The translations under genes and the position numbers were made by a program. This document shows positions 50,222 to 64,000 of a stretch of 64,000 nucleotides of DNA, in pieces; position 1 is the stretch's first letter, and every line of letters starts with the position of its first letter. The stretch is from Alphaproteobacteria bacterium (GTDB taxonomy: Bacteria > Pseudomonadota > Alphaproteobacteria > UBA6615): contig PBWR01000022.1 of assembly GCA_002727315.1 (NCBI GenBank), positions 23,378-87,377 of the forward strand, in the 5' to 3' direction. The notes beneath the pieces are model-generated. The model was not told the origin of the DNA. It searched no databases and was given only the letters and a program-made list of their open reading frames with translations.

Positions 50222-51358
50222 ATGGGTGACGATACTTTTCAGCAACCGCCCCGGACCGAAATCCGCCAACGGATTCGCGAGAAGGCGCAGGAACTGGGAT
50301 TCGATGCCGTCGGGTTCGCGCCGGTGCATCTGGCGCCCGAAATCCGTGATCATCTGAACCAGTTCATCGACGAGGGCCGGCATGGCGACATGGACTGGAT
50401 GCCCGCCAAGGCCGAACGGCGGCGCGAACCGGCAGCCCTCTGGCCGGACGCGAACTCGGTGATCGCACTGGGAATGGTCTATACGCCCGAGCCGGGTGCA
50501 TTCGACACCATCGGTCAGGCCGCTGTCGGGCACCTGTCGGTCTACGCCCGGGGGCGGGACTATCATGACGTGGTCAAGAAGCGCATGAAGGCGCTCGGCC
50601 GATGGATCTGTGACGAGTTTCCCGGCAATGTGAAGGTGTTTGTGGACACCGCTCCGGTCATGGAAAAGCCTGTGGCACAGGCCGCCGGGCTCGGCTGGCA
50701 GGGCAAGCACACCAATCTCGTGTCGCGCGAACACGGTTCCTGGCTGTTTCTCGGCGAAGTCTTCACCACCCTCGATTTGCCGCCGGATGCAGAGCAGGAC
50801 GACCATTGCGGATCATGCCGGCGTTGCCTGGATGCCTGTCCGACAGGCGCCCTGCCGGCGCCCTACCGGATCGATGCCAGGCGCTGTATTTCGTACCTGA
50901 CGATCGAGCACAAGGGGCCGATCGACCGCGAACTGCGACCGCTGATCGGCAATCGCATCTATGGCTGCGACGACTGCCTGGCGGTGTGCCCCTGGAACAA
51001 GTTCGCAAAGGCCGCACCCGTGGCGGAGTTGCGCGGCCGAGAAGACCTGTCGGCACCGGACCTGGTCATGCTCGCCGGACTTCAGGATGCAGAGTTCCGG
51101 GCCTTTTTCTCGCGCACGGCGATCAAAAGACTCGGACGTGACCGTTTTGTCCGCAACGTGCTCATCGCGCTCGGCAATGTCGGCGGCGCGGGCGCTTTGA
51201 ACGTCGTTCAAGAGCGCCTGACAGATGAATCGCCCCTGGTCAGGGGGGCGGCTGTCTGGGCTCTATCGCGGCTGGTCCCAGCCGAGACGTTCGCGGAGAT
51301 CCGGTCCGGCTTGCTGCCGGGCGAGAGCGATGCGGACGTCATTGCCGAATGGTCTTGA
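50222..51358 (+). CDS. queG: Epoxyqueuosine reductase
   Basis: CGSCRRCLDACPTGAL and YGCDDCLAVCPWNKFAK Fe-S motifs, GWQGKHTNLVSREHGSW, C-terminal HEAT-like repeat. Confidence 0.95.
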   Translation: MGDDTFQQPPRTEIRQRIREKAQELGFDAVGFAPVHLAPEIRDHLNQFIDEGRHGDMDWMPAKAERRREPAALWPDANSVIALGMVYTPEPGAFDTIGQAAVGHLSVYARGRDYHDVVKKRMKALGRWICDEFPGNVKVFVDTAPVMEKPVAQAAGLGWQGKHTNLVSREHGSWLFLGEVFTTLDLPPDAEQDDHCGSCRRCLDACPTGALPAPYRIDARRCISYLTIEHKGPIDRELRPLIGNRIYGCDDCLAVCPWNKFAKAAPVAELRGREDLSAPDLVMLAGLQDAEFRAFFSRTAIKRLGRDRFVRNVLIALGNVGGAGALNVVQERLTDESPLVRGAAVWALSRLVPAETFAEIRSGLLPGESDADVIAEWS

Positions 51359-51431
51359 ACCCGGCTTTTTGCAGGTGGTGTCAGGGGCGCGCTAGTCTGG
51401 CGGGGCAAACATTTCACGGGAGGACAATCAG

Positions 51432-51941
51432 GTGACCAATGACAGCAAATCGGTTTCGGATGCGGTCCATGAGTTCGTGGCCCTGCATGATGAGGAGGTC
51501 GAATGGCAGGATGGCGAAGACACCAACGAACTTCTGTCGTTGCCGCCCGGCGTCAAGGTGAAGGTCCTCAACTATGACGCCGCCATGAAGCGGGTCGATA
51601 TGAAGGTGCGGTTCCCGCCGGGTTACGTGGAGCCCGAGCACAGTCACGAGAGCTGGCATTCGATTGTCGTTCTGGGTGGTCGGATGTGCGTGGCCGGCAA
51701 GGATCTGCGGCCGGGCGACTATGTCTTCGGTGGCAACACCCCGCACGGGCCCTACGAGTATCCCGATGGTTGCGAGGTCTTCTGTGTCTTCATGGGTGAG
51801 GGCACCCGGCACGAATGGGACGAGGACAAGCACCTGGCCCATGAGAATGAATGGGATGCGGAGACCGACACCGGCCGACAGGGTGTCGCGGCGCAGGTGG
51901 CTGCGCGCGCGGACGGCAAGGTCAGCGCGGATTGGAAATAG
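51432..51941 (+). CDS. Cupin domain-containing protein
   Basis: EPEHSHESWHSIVVLGGRMCVAGKDLRPGDYVFGGNTPHGPYEYPDGCEVFCVF; GTG start. Confidence 0.75.
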   Translation: MTNDSKSVSDAVHEFVALHDEEVEWQDGEDTNELLSLPPGVKVKVLNYDAAMKRVDMKVRFPPGYVEPEHSHESWHSIVVLGGRMCVAGKDLRPGDYVFGGNTPHGPYEYPDGCEVFCVFMGEGTRHEWDEDKHLAHENEWDAETDTGRQGVAAQVAARADGKVSADWK

Positions 51942-51948
51942 ATCGGGA

Positions 51949-52554
51949 ATGCCGACCTATTTCTTCTACTGTCGCGACAAGGACGGCACGGCCGGGCTGC
52001 GTCGTGAGATCGTCGAGGCCCATTGGTCCTTCATGGATGGCTATGCCGATCAGATGGTGGCCCGCGGCCCGACCCTGGCCGATGACGGGAAAACCCCGAC
52101 CGGTAGCATGCATATGGTGGAACTGCCCGATGGAGAGGCGGCACGGGTCTTCGCCTACGAAGAACCCTATGCAAAGGCCGGTTTGTTCGACGAGATCATT
52201 GTTCGTCGCTGGCGCAATGCGCTGGGGGTCACCATGTGGGATTTCGAGGGTGATCCCGATACCAATCAGCGGTTTCTTATCCTCGGTCATGGACGGGCGG
52301 ACACGACCGAGACCCGCGACGGACTGCTGGAAGCGCATCGCAAGTATTTCATCGATGGCGGGTATCTGCCGCGCTTCATCGAGCGCGGGCCGCTTTACAA
52401 TGAGGACGAAAACCAATGGGTCGGCAGCGCGATGCTGATCGAGCTGCCGGATCGCGGCGCCGTGGAGGAAATGCTCGCCGACGAGCCCTATTGCAAGGCC
52501 GGTTTGTACGAGGATATCGAAATCCACCGCTGGCGTTTCGGCGGGTGCCAGTAG
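51949..52554 (+). CDS. Tandem YciI-like domain protein (two copies fused)
   Basis: Two homologous halves: MVELPDGEAARVFAYEEPYAKAGLFDEIIVRRWRNA and LIELPDRGAVEEMLADEPYCKAGLYEDIEIHRWRFG. Confidence 0.82.
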   Translation: MPTYFFYCRDKDGTAGLRREIVEAHWSFMDGYADQMVARGPTLADDGKTPTGSMHMVELPDGEAARVFAYEEPYAKAGLFDEIIVRRWRNALGVTMWDFEGDPDTNQRFLILGHGRADTTETRDGLLEAHRKYFIDGGYLPRFIERGPLYNEDENQWVGSAMLIELPDRGAVEEMLADEPYCKAGLYEDIEIHRWRFGGCQ

Positions 52555-52663
52555 TTGCTGCACTGAAGTCCGTTCTGCCTGGCTCTGAACCGTTGCGCGC
52601 AACGCGCGGCGGGATTACATAGACGCCCGGTTCCTACTTCAACGATCCGAAGGTGTGCTCCCC

Positions 52664-54343
<1,680 letters not shown>

Positions 54344-54352
54344 CGCGGGTGG

Positions 54353-54985
54353 TCAGCCGTCGCGGCGGCGGCGTAGCTCTTCGATAATCGCGGAAAAACG
54401 CCGGCCGTTCTTGCTGGCGAAACCCGTAAACTCGTCCTGCTGGGTTTTCGCCAGGCTACGTCCCTCGACCTTCACGTCGACGATCTTAGTCAGCTCGCCC
54501 AGGCTGGCGACACGCCATTCGACCTTCACCGAAGTATGGGGGGTCGTCTGTATACGGCTTTCGACGACTGCGACGAGTTCTTGCGAATTAGCAGGCGTGT
54601 CGTCACGCGCGCCCAGAATATCGAACTGCTGTCCGTTGTATTGGGAGAACAGGCGGTCGGACCAGATGTTGACGACAACATCTTCGAACAGGACCAGATA
54701 TTCCTCGCGTTCGGATTTAGAAGCCCTGCGCCAGTAACGGCCGGCGACAAAGCGTGCGATGCCGTCCACCGCAAAGCCTTCCCGGAAAAGCTCCTGGAAT
54801 TTCAGGCGCTGTTCTTCGGTGGTGAATTCTTTGTTGGTGAGGTTCTCAACCGCCCGATCAGCCAGATCACGGATGAAGGCTTGGGATTTGTCCAGATGCG
54901 AATCCGCGTCCGCCGCGGGAGCGACGACGATCAGTGCGACTGCAAGGACGAACGCTGAAATGTAGCGCACAGCCACTTGTCCCAC
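54353..54985 (-). CDS. mlaC: MlaC/Ttg2D family phospholipid-binding protein
   Basis: Signal peptide; DRAVENLTNKEFTTEEQRLKFQELFREGFAVDGIARFVAGRYWRRAS. Confidence 0.88.
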   Translation of the reverse strand: MGQVAVRYISAFVLAVALIVVAPAADADSHLDKSQAFIRDLADRAVENLTNKEFTTEEQRLKFQELFREGFAVDGIARFVAGRYWRRASKSEREEYLVLFEDVVVNIWSDRLFSQYNGQQFDILGARDDTPANSQELVAVVESRIQTTPHTSVKVEWRVASLGELTKIVDVKVEGRSLAKTQQDEFTGFASKNGRRFSAIIEELRRRRDG

Positions 54986-54987
54986 CT

Positions 54988-55794
54988 CTAGTTGCCGGAA
55001 GCTGTTTCTCTGTTTTCAGGCGTGTCCGCGTCGCCGGGCGATTCGAGGCCGATCGTGGGTGCGGGTTGGGTTGGTTGACCCTCGCCGTTCAGGATTTGGG
55101 CTTCCCGCTGCTGGCGATACAAGCTTCTCACCGCGGAATAATAGTCCAACGATGTGCGTTGAAGTTCGCGAACCTGCTCAATATTTCGCGAGCGGATGAC
55201 AACCGCGTTGCCGGCGGAACGGCCAATGGACGCTTCACTGCCCATGGTCAGGCCAACCGGATCCATGAAGAAATCACCGACCAGTCCGATCGTGTCACGC
55301 ATCGAGGACGGACCAAGCAACGGCAGCATAATGTATGGGCCTTCGCTAAAGCCCCACACTGCGAGCGTCTGTCCGGCATCCTCGATCACCGGATCCTCGT
55401 CCGGCATCGTGTCTCCCAGAAGCAAGGTCGGGATTGCGGTGAAGAACCGCGCCGCAGCCTTGTCGGCACGTTCCAAGTCGCCCTGGAGCAAGGCGTTCAG
55501 GAAGCTGATCGGCTGAAACAGGTTGGTAATCAGGTTCTGCACCGGCGGCTTGAGGGCATCGGGAAACAAATCTCGATACGTCACCGCCGCCGGCTGAAGG
55601 GCCAGTTGGTCGACCATCACGTTGGCGGAGAACACGAAGCGATTCGCCGTCTCGAACGGATCGTTGGCAGCCTCATATTCGGCGCGGGCGTCCGGGTCGT
55701 CTGCAGGCGGAGTCGCGCATGCTGTCAGGATGCTCGCAAGCACCACTGCCAGGAAAACGCGAGACGATTTAAGGCCAGTAACTGTTTTCAACAT
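54988..55794 (-). CDS. mlaA: MlaA/VacJ family lipoprotein
   Basis: LTAC lipobox; NDPFETANRFVFSANVMVDQLALQPAAVTYRDLFPDALKPPVQNLITNLFQPISFLNALLQGD. Confidence 0.92.
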   Translation of the reverse strand: MLKTVTGLKSSRVFLAVVLASILTACATPPADDPDARAEYEAANDPFETANRFVFSANVMVDQLALQPAAVTYRDLFPDALKPPVQNLITNLFQPISFLNALLQGDLERADKAAARFFTAIPTLLLGDTMPDEDPVIEDAGQTLAVWGFSEGPYIMLPLLGPSSMRDTIGLVGDFFMDPVGLTMGSEASIGRSAGNAVVIRSRNIEQVRELQRTSLDYYSAVRSLYRQQREAQILNGEGQPTQPAPTIGLESPGDADTPENRETASGN

Positions 55795-56082
55795 GAGCTC
55801 TCGTCCACATCACATTTCCGGCTCCCTTACCCAGGAAACAAGCCTTCCATGTGATACGCACATCAATCCGCGACCACACAATGCCCGGCTGCTCTTGCTG
55901 GAGTTTTAACACCAGAACCCAGAACAACCGGTTTGGTTAAACCGTGTGACCATTCTGCTACCACACGACATGGGGGGACGCCAGGAACCAAGGGACATCG
56001 CGTTCTCGAGTTTCCCCACATGTTGCAAATTTGATACACAATTCGGATTCGAATCGGCGGCAAGCCGGGAATTATTCTTGTA

Positions 56083-56112
56083 AACATAAAGATATAACGA
56101 TATATTTATGTT
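56083..56112. promoter_or_regulatory. Imperfect 30-bp inverted repeat, candidate ArsR/SahR-type operator
   Basis: AACATAAAGATAT-AACG-ATATATTTATGTT: 13-bp arms with one mismatch, about 75 nt upstream of the ArsR-MT start. Confidence 0.55.
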
Positions 56113-56186
56113 GAGTAATTACCTCGGCTAAACGAATCCTCTCGATTCGCGGCCGTGACACTGAAAAACGGCGGCTCCACCAACCA

Positions 56187-57161
56187 ATGGAACGACTCCT
56201 TGCTGTTCTCCGCGCTGCGGGCGAGCCGACACGGCTTCGCATCCTCTCGTCATGTGCCCAGGGTGACCTGACGGTCAGCGAGTTGATGCGCATTCTGGGC
56301 CAGAGCCAGCCACGGGTGTCCCGGCATCTGAAGTTGCTCTGCGAGGCGGGGCTGCTCAAGCGGTTTCAGGAGGGCAGTTGGGCGTTCTTCCATCTGCCCG
56401 TGAATGGTCCCGAGGCAGACATCATCCGCTCGCTTATCGCCCAGGTTGGTGATGATGATCCACTGATCACCGGTGACCGGCAGCGATTGGCGGAGATTCG
56501 ACTCGCCCGAGCCGAGCGCGCGGCATCGTACTTCCGGGATTCAGCGGAATCCTGGGACCGGGTCCGGGCGTTGCATGTTGATGAAGCGGAAGTCGAAATT
56601 GCGATCCTGAACATGTTGGGCGATGAAATACCCGAAACACTTCTCGATATCGGGACCGGGACCGGGCGGATGTTGCAGCTTCTCGGCCCACGGGTGCAGG
56701 ACGCGGTGGGGGTGGATCAGTCACACGACATGTTGTCGGTCGCGCGCACCAACCTGTCCGATGCGCGCTACGCCAATTGCAGTGTTCGCCAGGCGGACAT
56801 GTACCAACTGCCTTTCGAGAATGCGTCCTTCGATCTCGTCGTATTGCACATGGTGCTGCATTTCGCGGACGAACCGGTGGACGTGGTGCGCGAAGCTGCG
56901 CGTGTTCTGAGGCCGGGCGGCTGCTTCCTGATTGTTGATTTCGCCCCCCACGAAATGGAAGACCTGCGGACCCATCATGCGCATCGCCGCCTCGGGTTTC
57001 GCGCCGAGGAGGTCGGTGGTTGGGCGCGGGCATCCGGGCTGCAACCCATCGATGCACACGAGCTTCCGGGCAAGCCGCTGACCGTAAAGATCTGGAAAAC
57101 ACGCCGGCCTGCCGACGTTCATACCCTCGACGAGGATATGCAACGCCGGGCTAGCGCATAG
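56187..57161 (+). CDS. ArsR-family regulator fused to SAM-dependent methyltransferase
   Basis: N-terminal wHTH (AAGEPTRLRILSSCAQGDLTVSELMRILGQSQPRVSRHLKLLCEAGLLKR), C-terminal LLDIGTGTGRMLQLL; upstream of metF-metH. Confidence 0.92.
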   Translation: MERLLAVLRAAGEPTRLRILSSCAQGDLTVSELMRILGQSQPRVSRHLKLLCEAGLLKRFQEGSWAFFHLPVNGPEADIIRSLIAQVGDDDPLITGDRQRLAEIRLARAERAASYFRDSAESWDRVRALHVDEAEVEIAILNMLGDEIPETLLDIGTGTGRMLQLLGPRVQDAVGVDQSHDMLSVARTNLSDARYANCSVRQADMYQLPFENASFDLVVLHMVLHFADEPVDVVREAARVLRPGGCFLIVDFAPHEMEDLRTHHAHRRLGFRAEEVGGWARASGLQPIDAHELPGKPLTVKIWKTRRPADVHTLDEDMQRRASA

Positions 57162-57172
57162 GAGCGACAGGA

Positions 57173-58042
57173 ATGTCCGCGACATCAGTCAGTTTCGAGT
57201 TTTTCCCGCCAAAGACGGCGGAGATGGAACAAACCCTCTGGGAGACGGTCTGCGATCTGGCCTCGATCGACCCGGCCTTCGTTTCGGTCACCTACGGTGC
57301 CGGCGGGTCGACGCGTGAGCGGACCCACGCCACGGTGACGCGGATCGTGAAAGAGGCCGGGCTGACGGTGGCGGCCCATCTGACATGTGTTGCTGCCACC
57401 CGCGCGGATATCGACAGCGTTGCCCGAGATTACTGGAATGCTGGTGTGCGCCATGTCGTGGCTCTGCGCGGCGATCCGCCGGAAGGCGAGGTTGTCTATA
57501 CACCGCATCCGGACGGCTATGCCTATGCCGCGGATCTGGTGGAGGGGTTGCGCCAGGTGGCGGATTTCGAAATCTCCGTTGCAGCGTATCCCGAGGTCCA
57601 TCCCGAGGCCCCGGGGGCGGATTTCGATCTCGACAATCTCAAGCGCAAGGTCTACGCCGGGGCCAACCGTGCGATCACACAGTTCTTTTTCGACAACGAT
57701 GTTTTCCTGCGATTCCGTGATCGCGCAGTGGCCGCCGGGATCGATGTGCCGCTGGTGCCGGGCATCATGCCGGTCGGCAATTTCAAGAGCATGACCCGGT
57801 TTGCCGAGATGTGCGGCGCGAGCGTTCCCGACCATTTCGAGGCCGCGTTTGCCGGCCTTGACGACGATCCCGCCGGGCGCGCCGAAGTCGCGGAGCGACT
57901 TGCGAGCGAGCAATGCCTGGACCTGCAGTCCCGCGGCGTGACCGATTTTCACTTCTACACCCTTAACCGAGCGGAGTTGACCCATGCGATCTGTCGCAAT
58001 CTGGGCATCGGTGACGTGTCACGCGAGAGGATCGAGGGATGA
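57173..58042 (+). CDS. metF: Methylenetetrahydrofolate reductase
   Basis: SFEFFPPKTAEMEQTLWETV; VALRGDPP; NRAITQFFFDNDVFLRFRD. Confidence 0.95.
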   Translation: MSATSVSFEFFPPKTAEMEQTLWETVCDLASIDPAFVSVTYGAGGSTRERTHATVTRIVKEAGLTVAAHLTCVAATRADIDSVARDYWNAGVRHVVALRGDPPEGEVVYTPHPDGYAYAADLVEGLRQVADFEISVAAYPEVHPEAPGADFDLDNLKRKVYAGANRAITQFFFDNDVFLRFRDRAVAAGIDVPLVPGIMPVGNFKSMTRFAEMCGASVPDHFEAAFAGLDDDPAGRAEVAERLASEQCLDLQSRGVTDFHFYTLNRAELTHAICRNLGIGDVSRERIEG

Positions 58043-59099
58043 ACCAGCCGCAAGCTCCCAAGAGCCTGGAAGCCGAGATGAAAAACCGCATTGTCGTGCT
58101 GGACGGTGCGATGGGCACGGAAATTCAGGCGCTCAAGCTGGTGTCGGCGGATTATCACGGTAAGCATTTTGAGGGTCTGGGTAACGACCTGACAGGCAAC
58201 AACGACATCCTGAACCTGACCGCGCCCGACGCGATCCGGGATGTTCATGCGAGCTATCTCGCCGCAGGTGCGGATATCGTCACGACGAACACGTTCAATG
58301 CAACTACGATCTCTCAGGCCGATTACGAAATGGAAGAGTATGTCGTGGAGATCAATGCCGAGGGTGCCCGGCTCGCGCGGGAAGCCTGCCAGCAGGTGAT
58401 GGACGCCGATGCGGGGCGGGTCTGCTGGGTGGCCGGTGCAATCGGCCCCAGCAACAAGACGACCTCGATTTCGCCCGATGTCAACGACCCCGGATTCCGC
58501 GCGATCGACTTCGACACCATCAAGGAATCATACAAGCACGCTGCGCGTGCATTGCTGGTGGGTGGCGTCGACTTGTTCCTGATCGAGACCATCTTCGACA
58601 CACTGAACGCCAAGGCCTGCATTTTCGGTCTGGAAGAACTCTTTGAAGAGACGCTTGAACGTCGGCCGATGATGATCTCGGGGACCATCACCGACTTGTC
58701 GGGCCGGACCCTGACCGGACAGACCCCGGAGGCGTTCTGGAACTCGGTGCGCCACGCCGATCCGATGACTGTGGGGCTGAACTGTTCCATGGGCGCGCAG
58801 CAGTTGCGGCCGTATCTCTCGGAACTCTCGCGCGTGGCCGACACCTTCATTTGCGCCTACCCCAATGCCGGCCTGCCCAACGAATTCGGCGAATATGACG
58901 AGGCGGCGGAGACGACCGCCAGGTTCGTTCGCGAATGGGCCGAGGACGGGCTGGTCAACATTGTCGGCGGGTGCTGCGGCACCACCCCGGCCCATATCGC
59001 GGCGATTCATGAGGCCGTTGCCGGCATTGCGCCGCGGGAAATCCCCGAACGCGAACCCGCGATGCGCCTTTCCGGGCTCGAACCCTTCACGGTGCCAGC

Positions 59100-59103
<4 letters not shown>
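58039..59103 (+). CDS. metH: Methionine synthase, homocysteine-binding module (split MetH, N-terminal part)
   Basis: [50 protein letters not shown] zinc motif. Confidence 0.93.
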
Positions 59104-61781
<2,678 letters not shown>

Positions 61782-61853
61782 GGCGCGCAAGTTCACCGCG
61801 ACGTGATACCCAGAGATGACCAAGACTGGTTAGAAACGGACATTGTCGATCGA

Positions 61854-62168
61854 ATGCCCATGAAGCTGTACCGCACAATACCGATACTGCGATCACCCCT
61901 TTTGGCGCTTGCTTTGCTGGCGATGATGGGTGCAACGCAGGCGGCGGCACAGGTCAACGATGATCGGGAATTCCTGAAAGGCCGGGTTGCCGCGCATGAC
62001 GGCGACTACAATGCCGCCATGGAAGCGTGGCTGCCGTTCGCCGATGCCGGTCACGCGCGTGCGCAATACGCCGTGGGCACGCTGTTGGCAGAAGGCCTGG
62101 GTGCGTCGCAGGACATCGCCGCCCAGCGCCTCGATCGCCTGGGCGAACCGTTTGCGATGCCCAAGTGA
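61854..62168 (+). pseudogene. Truncated Sel1-repeat secreted protein (5' remnant)
   Basis: Signal peptide + GDYNAAMEAWLPFADAGHARAQYAVGTLLAEGLGASQDIAA, then switches to antisense sequence of a SAM-domain gene. Confidence 0.65.
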
Positions 62169-62297
62169 GAGGCCGAGTTCCCGCAGGCCATCATCGGATA
62201 GGGATTCGAGAAGGTCGAAGGTGACGTCGTTGTCCGCGAAGGTCTCGGCATATTGCCCGAGCCCGTTCGCATCCAGCCGCTTGCCGACGGCGCTCAT
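62115..62297 (-). pseudogene. N-terminal SAM-domain remnant, probably of a class III adenylate cyclase/SAM-domain protein
   Basis: KRLDANGLGQYAETFADNDVTFDLLESLSDDGLRELGLSLGHRKRFAQAIEAL; homology stops at the Sel1 junction. Confidence 0.6.
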
Positions 62298-62419
62298 CGA
62301 ACCCGGCAACCGATGGGATTGGTTGTTCCCGACTGGATCAAATTGCTTAGCAAAACCACCCGATTAATCCAGAACTGGCGAGCCGAGGCGATCACGAAAC
62401 GAAAAGGTGGCGTGGAGAC

Positions 62420-63514
62420 CTATTCTCCCACATCGACGATGGCGATCACCGGACCGCCACCCTGGGGCCCCTGGTGCAACGCATCGACCGAAACGAACAC
62501 CGCGGCATCGCCGATCGCCGTCGCGGCGACACCGCCAACCGCGGCTTTGGCATGGCGATGATGGTGCACGTCGGAATCGTCCAGCATGATCTGGCGGCGT
62601 CCGCGCAGACGCGCGCGGGGGTCGGCTTCGCACTTCATGAAGCAGTTGACGACCTTGTCGCCAAGATCCGAGGCGCGTGGCCGGTCCGGCAGCTCTAGCC
62701 CGGCATCGCGAATGGCATCGTAGATGCCATCGATGTCGAGGGCGTCCTGCATCACGGCGTGCCCGATACGGTAGCGGCCGCCGGCACCGGCACGGTTTGC
62801 GAATAACACGATCTGGGCCCGGTCGAGCTCCACGCCCGACGAGCAGGACGCCACGGCGGAGTAGAGATCCAGGTTCCTGCAGATGTCTTCTGCGGCCGGC
62901 ATGTCGATCTCGCCCAGCGCGACGGCGATGCCGAGCCCCGTGGTCCCGTTGGATACGCCCATGGAATCATGCACCTCGCAGGCGACTGTCTGTCCGCGCG
63001 AATGGGCATCCTGAACCGTCTCGACGGTCAGCAGGGGTGTCTTGGTCTGGACATAGTGGACGTCCTTCGGGTCCTCGATGCCCGCATCGGCCATCGCCGC
63101 GCGGACCGCGTCGGCCACCTTCTCGACCATTGCCGGGCGGCCGATATCCTCGGGCAGGAGTTCCGCGCTCATGGAGGTGCCCATGACGATGCGGTCCTTG
63201 TCGGCCGGGCCGGTGGCGTCGTTGCAGGCAAAGGCAACGGCGTGCGGCGTGATCACGCCGTCGCAGCCGCCGGACCACACCATGGGGATTTCCTTGATCT
63301 CGGCCTCGCTGCGGCTGCCATGGTTCATCAGGACGCCGCGAAAGGCCTGGTCGGACAGGATGCGCGTGAAGTCGTTGACCCCGCCGTTGCCCTCCGTCTT
63401 GCCGATGACCGCGATAATCTCATCCGCGGCGACATCGCCAGAGGCGATCCATTCATCCAGTCCCGAGGCGTCGGACACAGACTTGATTTCGATCTTGCGG
63501 ACGTCGATGGCCAT
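62420..63514 (-). CDS. Ring-opening amidohydrolase (cyanuric acid amidohydrolase/barbiturase family)
   Basis: Start [78 protein letters not shown]. Confidence 0.85.
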   Translation of the reverse strand: MAIDVRKIEIKSVSDASGLDEWIASGDVAADEIIAVIGKTEGNGGVNDFTRILSDQAFRGVLMNHGSRSEAEIKEIPMVWSGGCDGVITPHAVAFACNDATGPADKDRIVMGTSMSAELLPEDIGRPAMVEKVADAVRAAMADAGIEDPKDVHYVQTKTPLLTVETVQDAHSRGQTVACEVHDSMGVSNGTTGLGIAVALGEIDMPAAEDICRNLDLYSAVASCSSGVELDRAQIVLFANRAGAGGRYRIGHAVMQDALDIDGIYDAIRDAGLELPDRPRASDLGDKVVNCFMKCEADPRARLRGRRQIMLDDSDVHHHRHAKAAVGGVAATAIGDAAVFVSVDALHQGPQGGGPVIAIVDVGE

Positions 63515-63545
63515 GTTGAACTTCCTTTGAAAAGTGGAACTGGGT

Positions 63546-64000
63546 TTAGGCAGGGTCGACCCGGTGCATACCACGATCGACATCATGCAATGACACCGCG
63601 CCCGCCTCGGTAATTTGGAACGTGTCGCCGGTCTGCACCCCGGCCTTCTCGTCCGTTGTAATCACGTTGGGCTGCACCACAAGGCACATGTTCGGCTTCA
63701 GGGTGATGTCCGGGATCGGACCTGCGGGCCGGCTCCGGGAGCCCAGCACCGGCGGCAGGTAGCCGCCGCCGAAACCGTGAATCAGATCGTCATACGTGGA
63801 GAAGCCGTTCTCCTCGATCACGGATGACGCCTCGACGAGTTCGGCGGCGTGGGTGCCGGGTTTCAGCTTTGCCACGATGGCATCCATGGCGGCGTCGGAT
63901 GTGTCGTGCAGGTCGCGATAAAGCTGCGTCGGTTCGGCACCGACCGTGAATGTGCGCAGGATCTGGCCCGGATAGTCCCAGAAGTTCGCACTGATTTCGG
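63546..64000 (-). CDS. M24 family metallopeptidase (Xaa-Pro/creatinase-like), 5' end outside window
   Basis: [10 protein letters not shown]...[44 protein letters not shown]. Confidence 0.8.
   Translation of the reverse strand, partial: EISANFWDYPGQILRTFTVGAEPTQLYRDLHDTSDAAMDAIVAKLKPGTHAAELVEASSVIEENGFSTYDDLIHGFGGGYLPPVLGSRSRPAGPIPDITLKPNMCLVVQPNVITTDEKAGVQTGDTFQITEAGAVSLHDVDRGMHRVDPA

Overview
High-GC chromosomal window, probably from an alphaproteobacterium (inferred from gene content and the repeat type). Most of it is ordinary housekeeping content: rpmJ end, glcDEF, msrP, trxB, class III ADH/formaldehyde dehydrogenase, greA, carBA, yqeY, dnaG-rpoD, a CAT-anticodon tRNA (best read as tRNA-Ile2), a queuosine locus, ettA, mlaAC, and an ArsR/methyltransferase-metF-split metH operon. 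I saw no CRISPR array, prophage, transposase, integrase or recognisable defence system. Three things stand out. (1) A catabolic gene island (~32.2-46.7 kb) centred on a split B12-dependent acyl-CoA mutase with its own MeaB-type chaperone, a type III CoA-transferase and a divergent citryl-CoA-lyase-like gene; its substrate is not obvious. (2) A compact ELM1-family / 2OG-Fe(II) oxygenase / 657-aa unknown protein operon next to an Lrp regulator, with a perfect 17-bp palindrome in the shared promoter region. (3) An unusual number of decayed or internally deleted genes: peroxiredoxin-like, formate/nitrite transporter, 2OG oxygenase with a nonsense codon, RTX mini-gene with a nonsense codon, in-frame-deleted LpxR, a Sel1/SAM-domain deletion scar, and PQQ-propeller-like debris. 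All calls come from reading the sequence and ORF translations; no database search was run.
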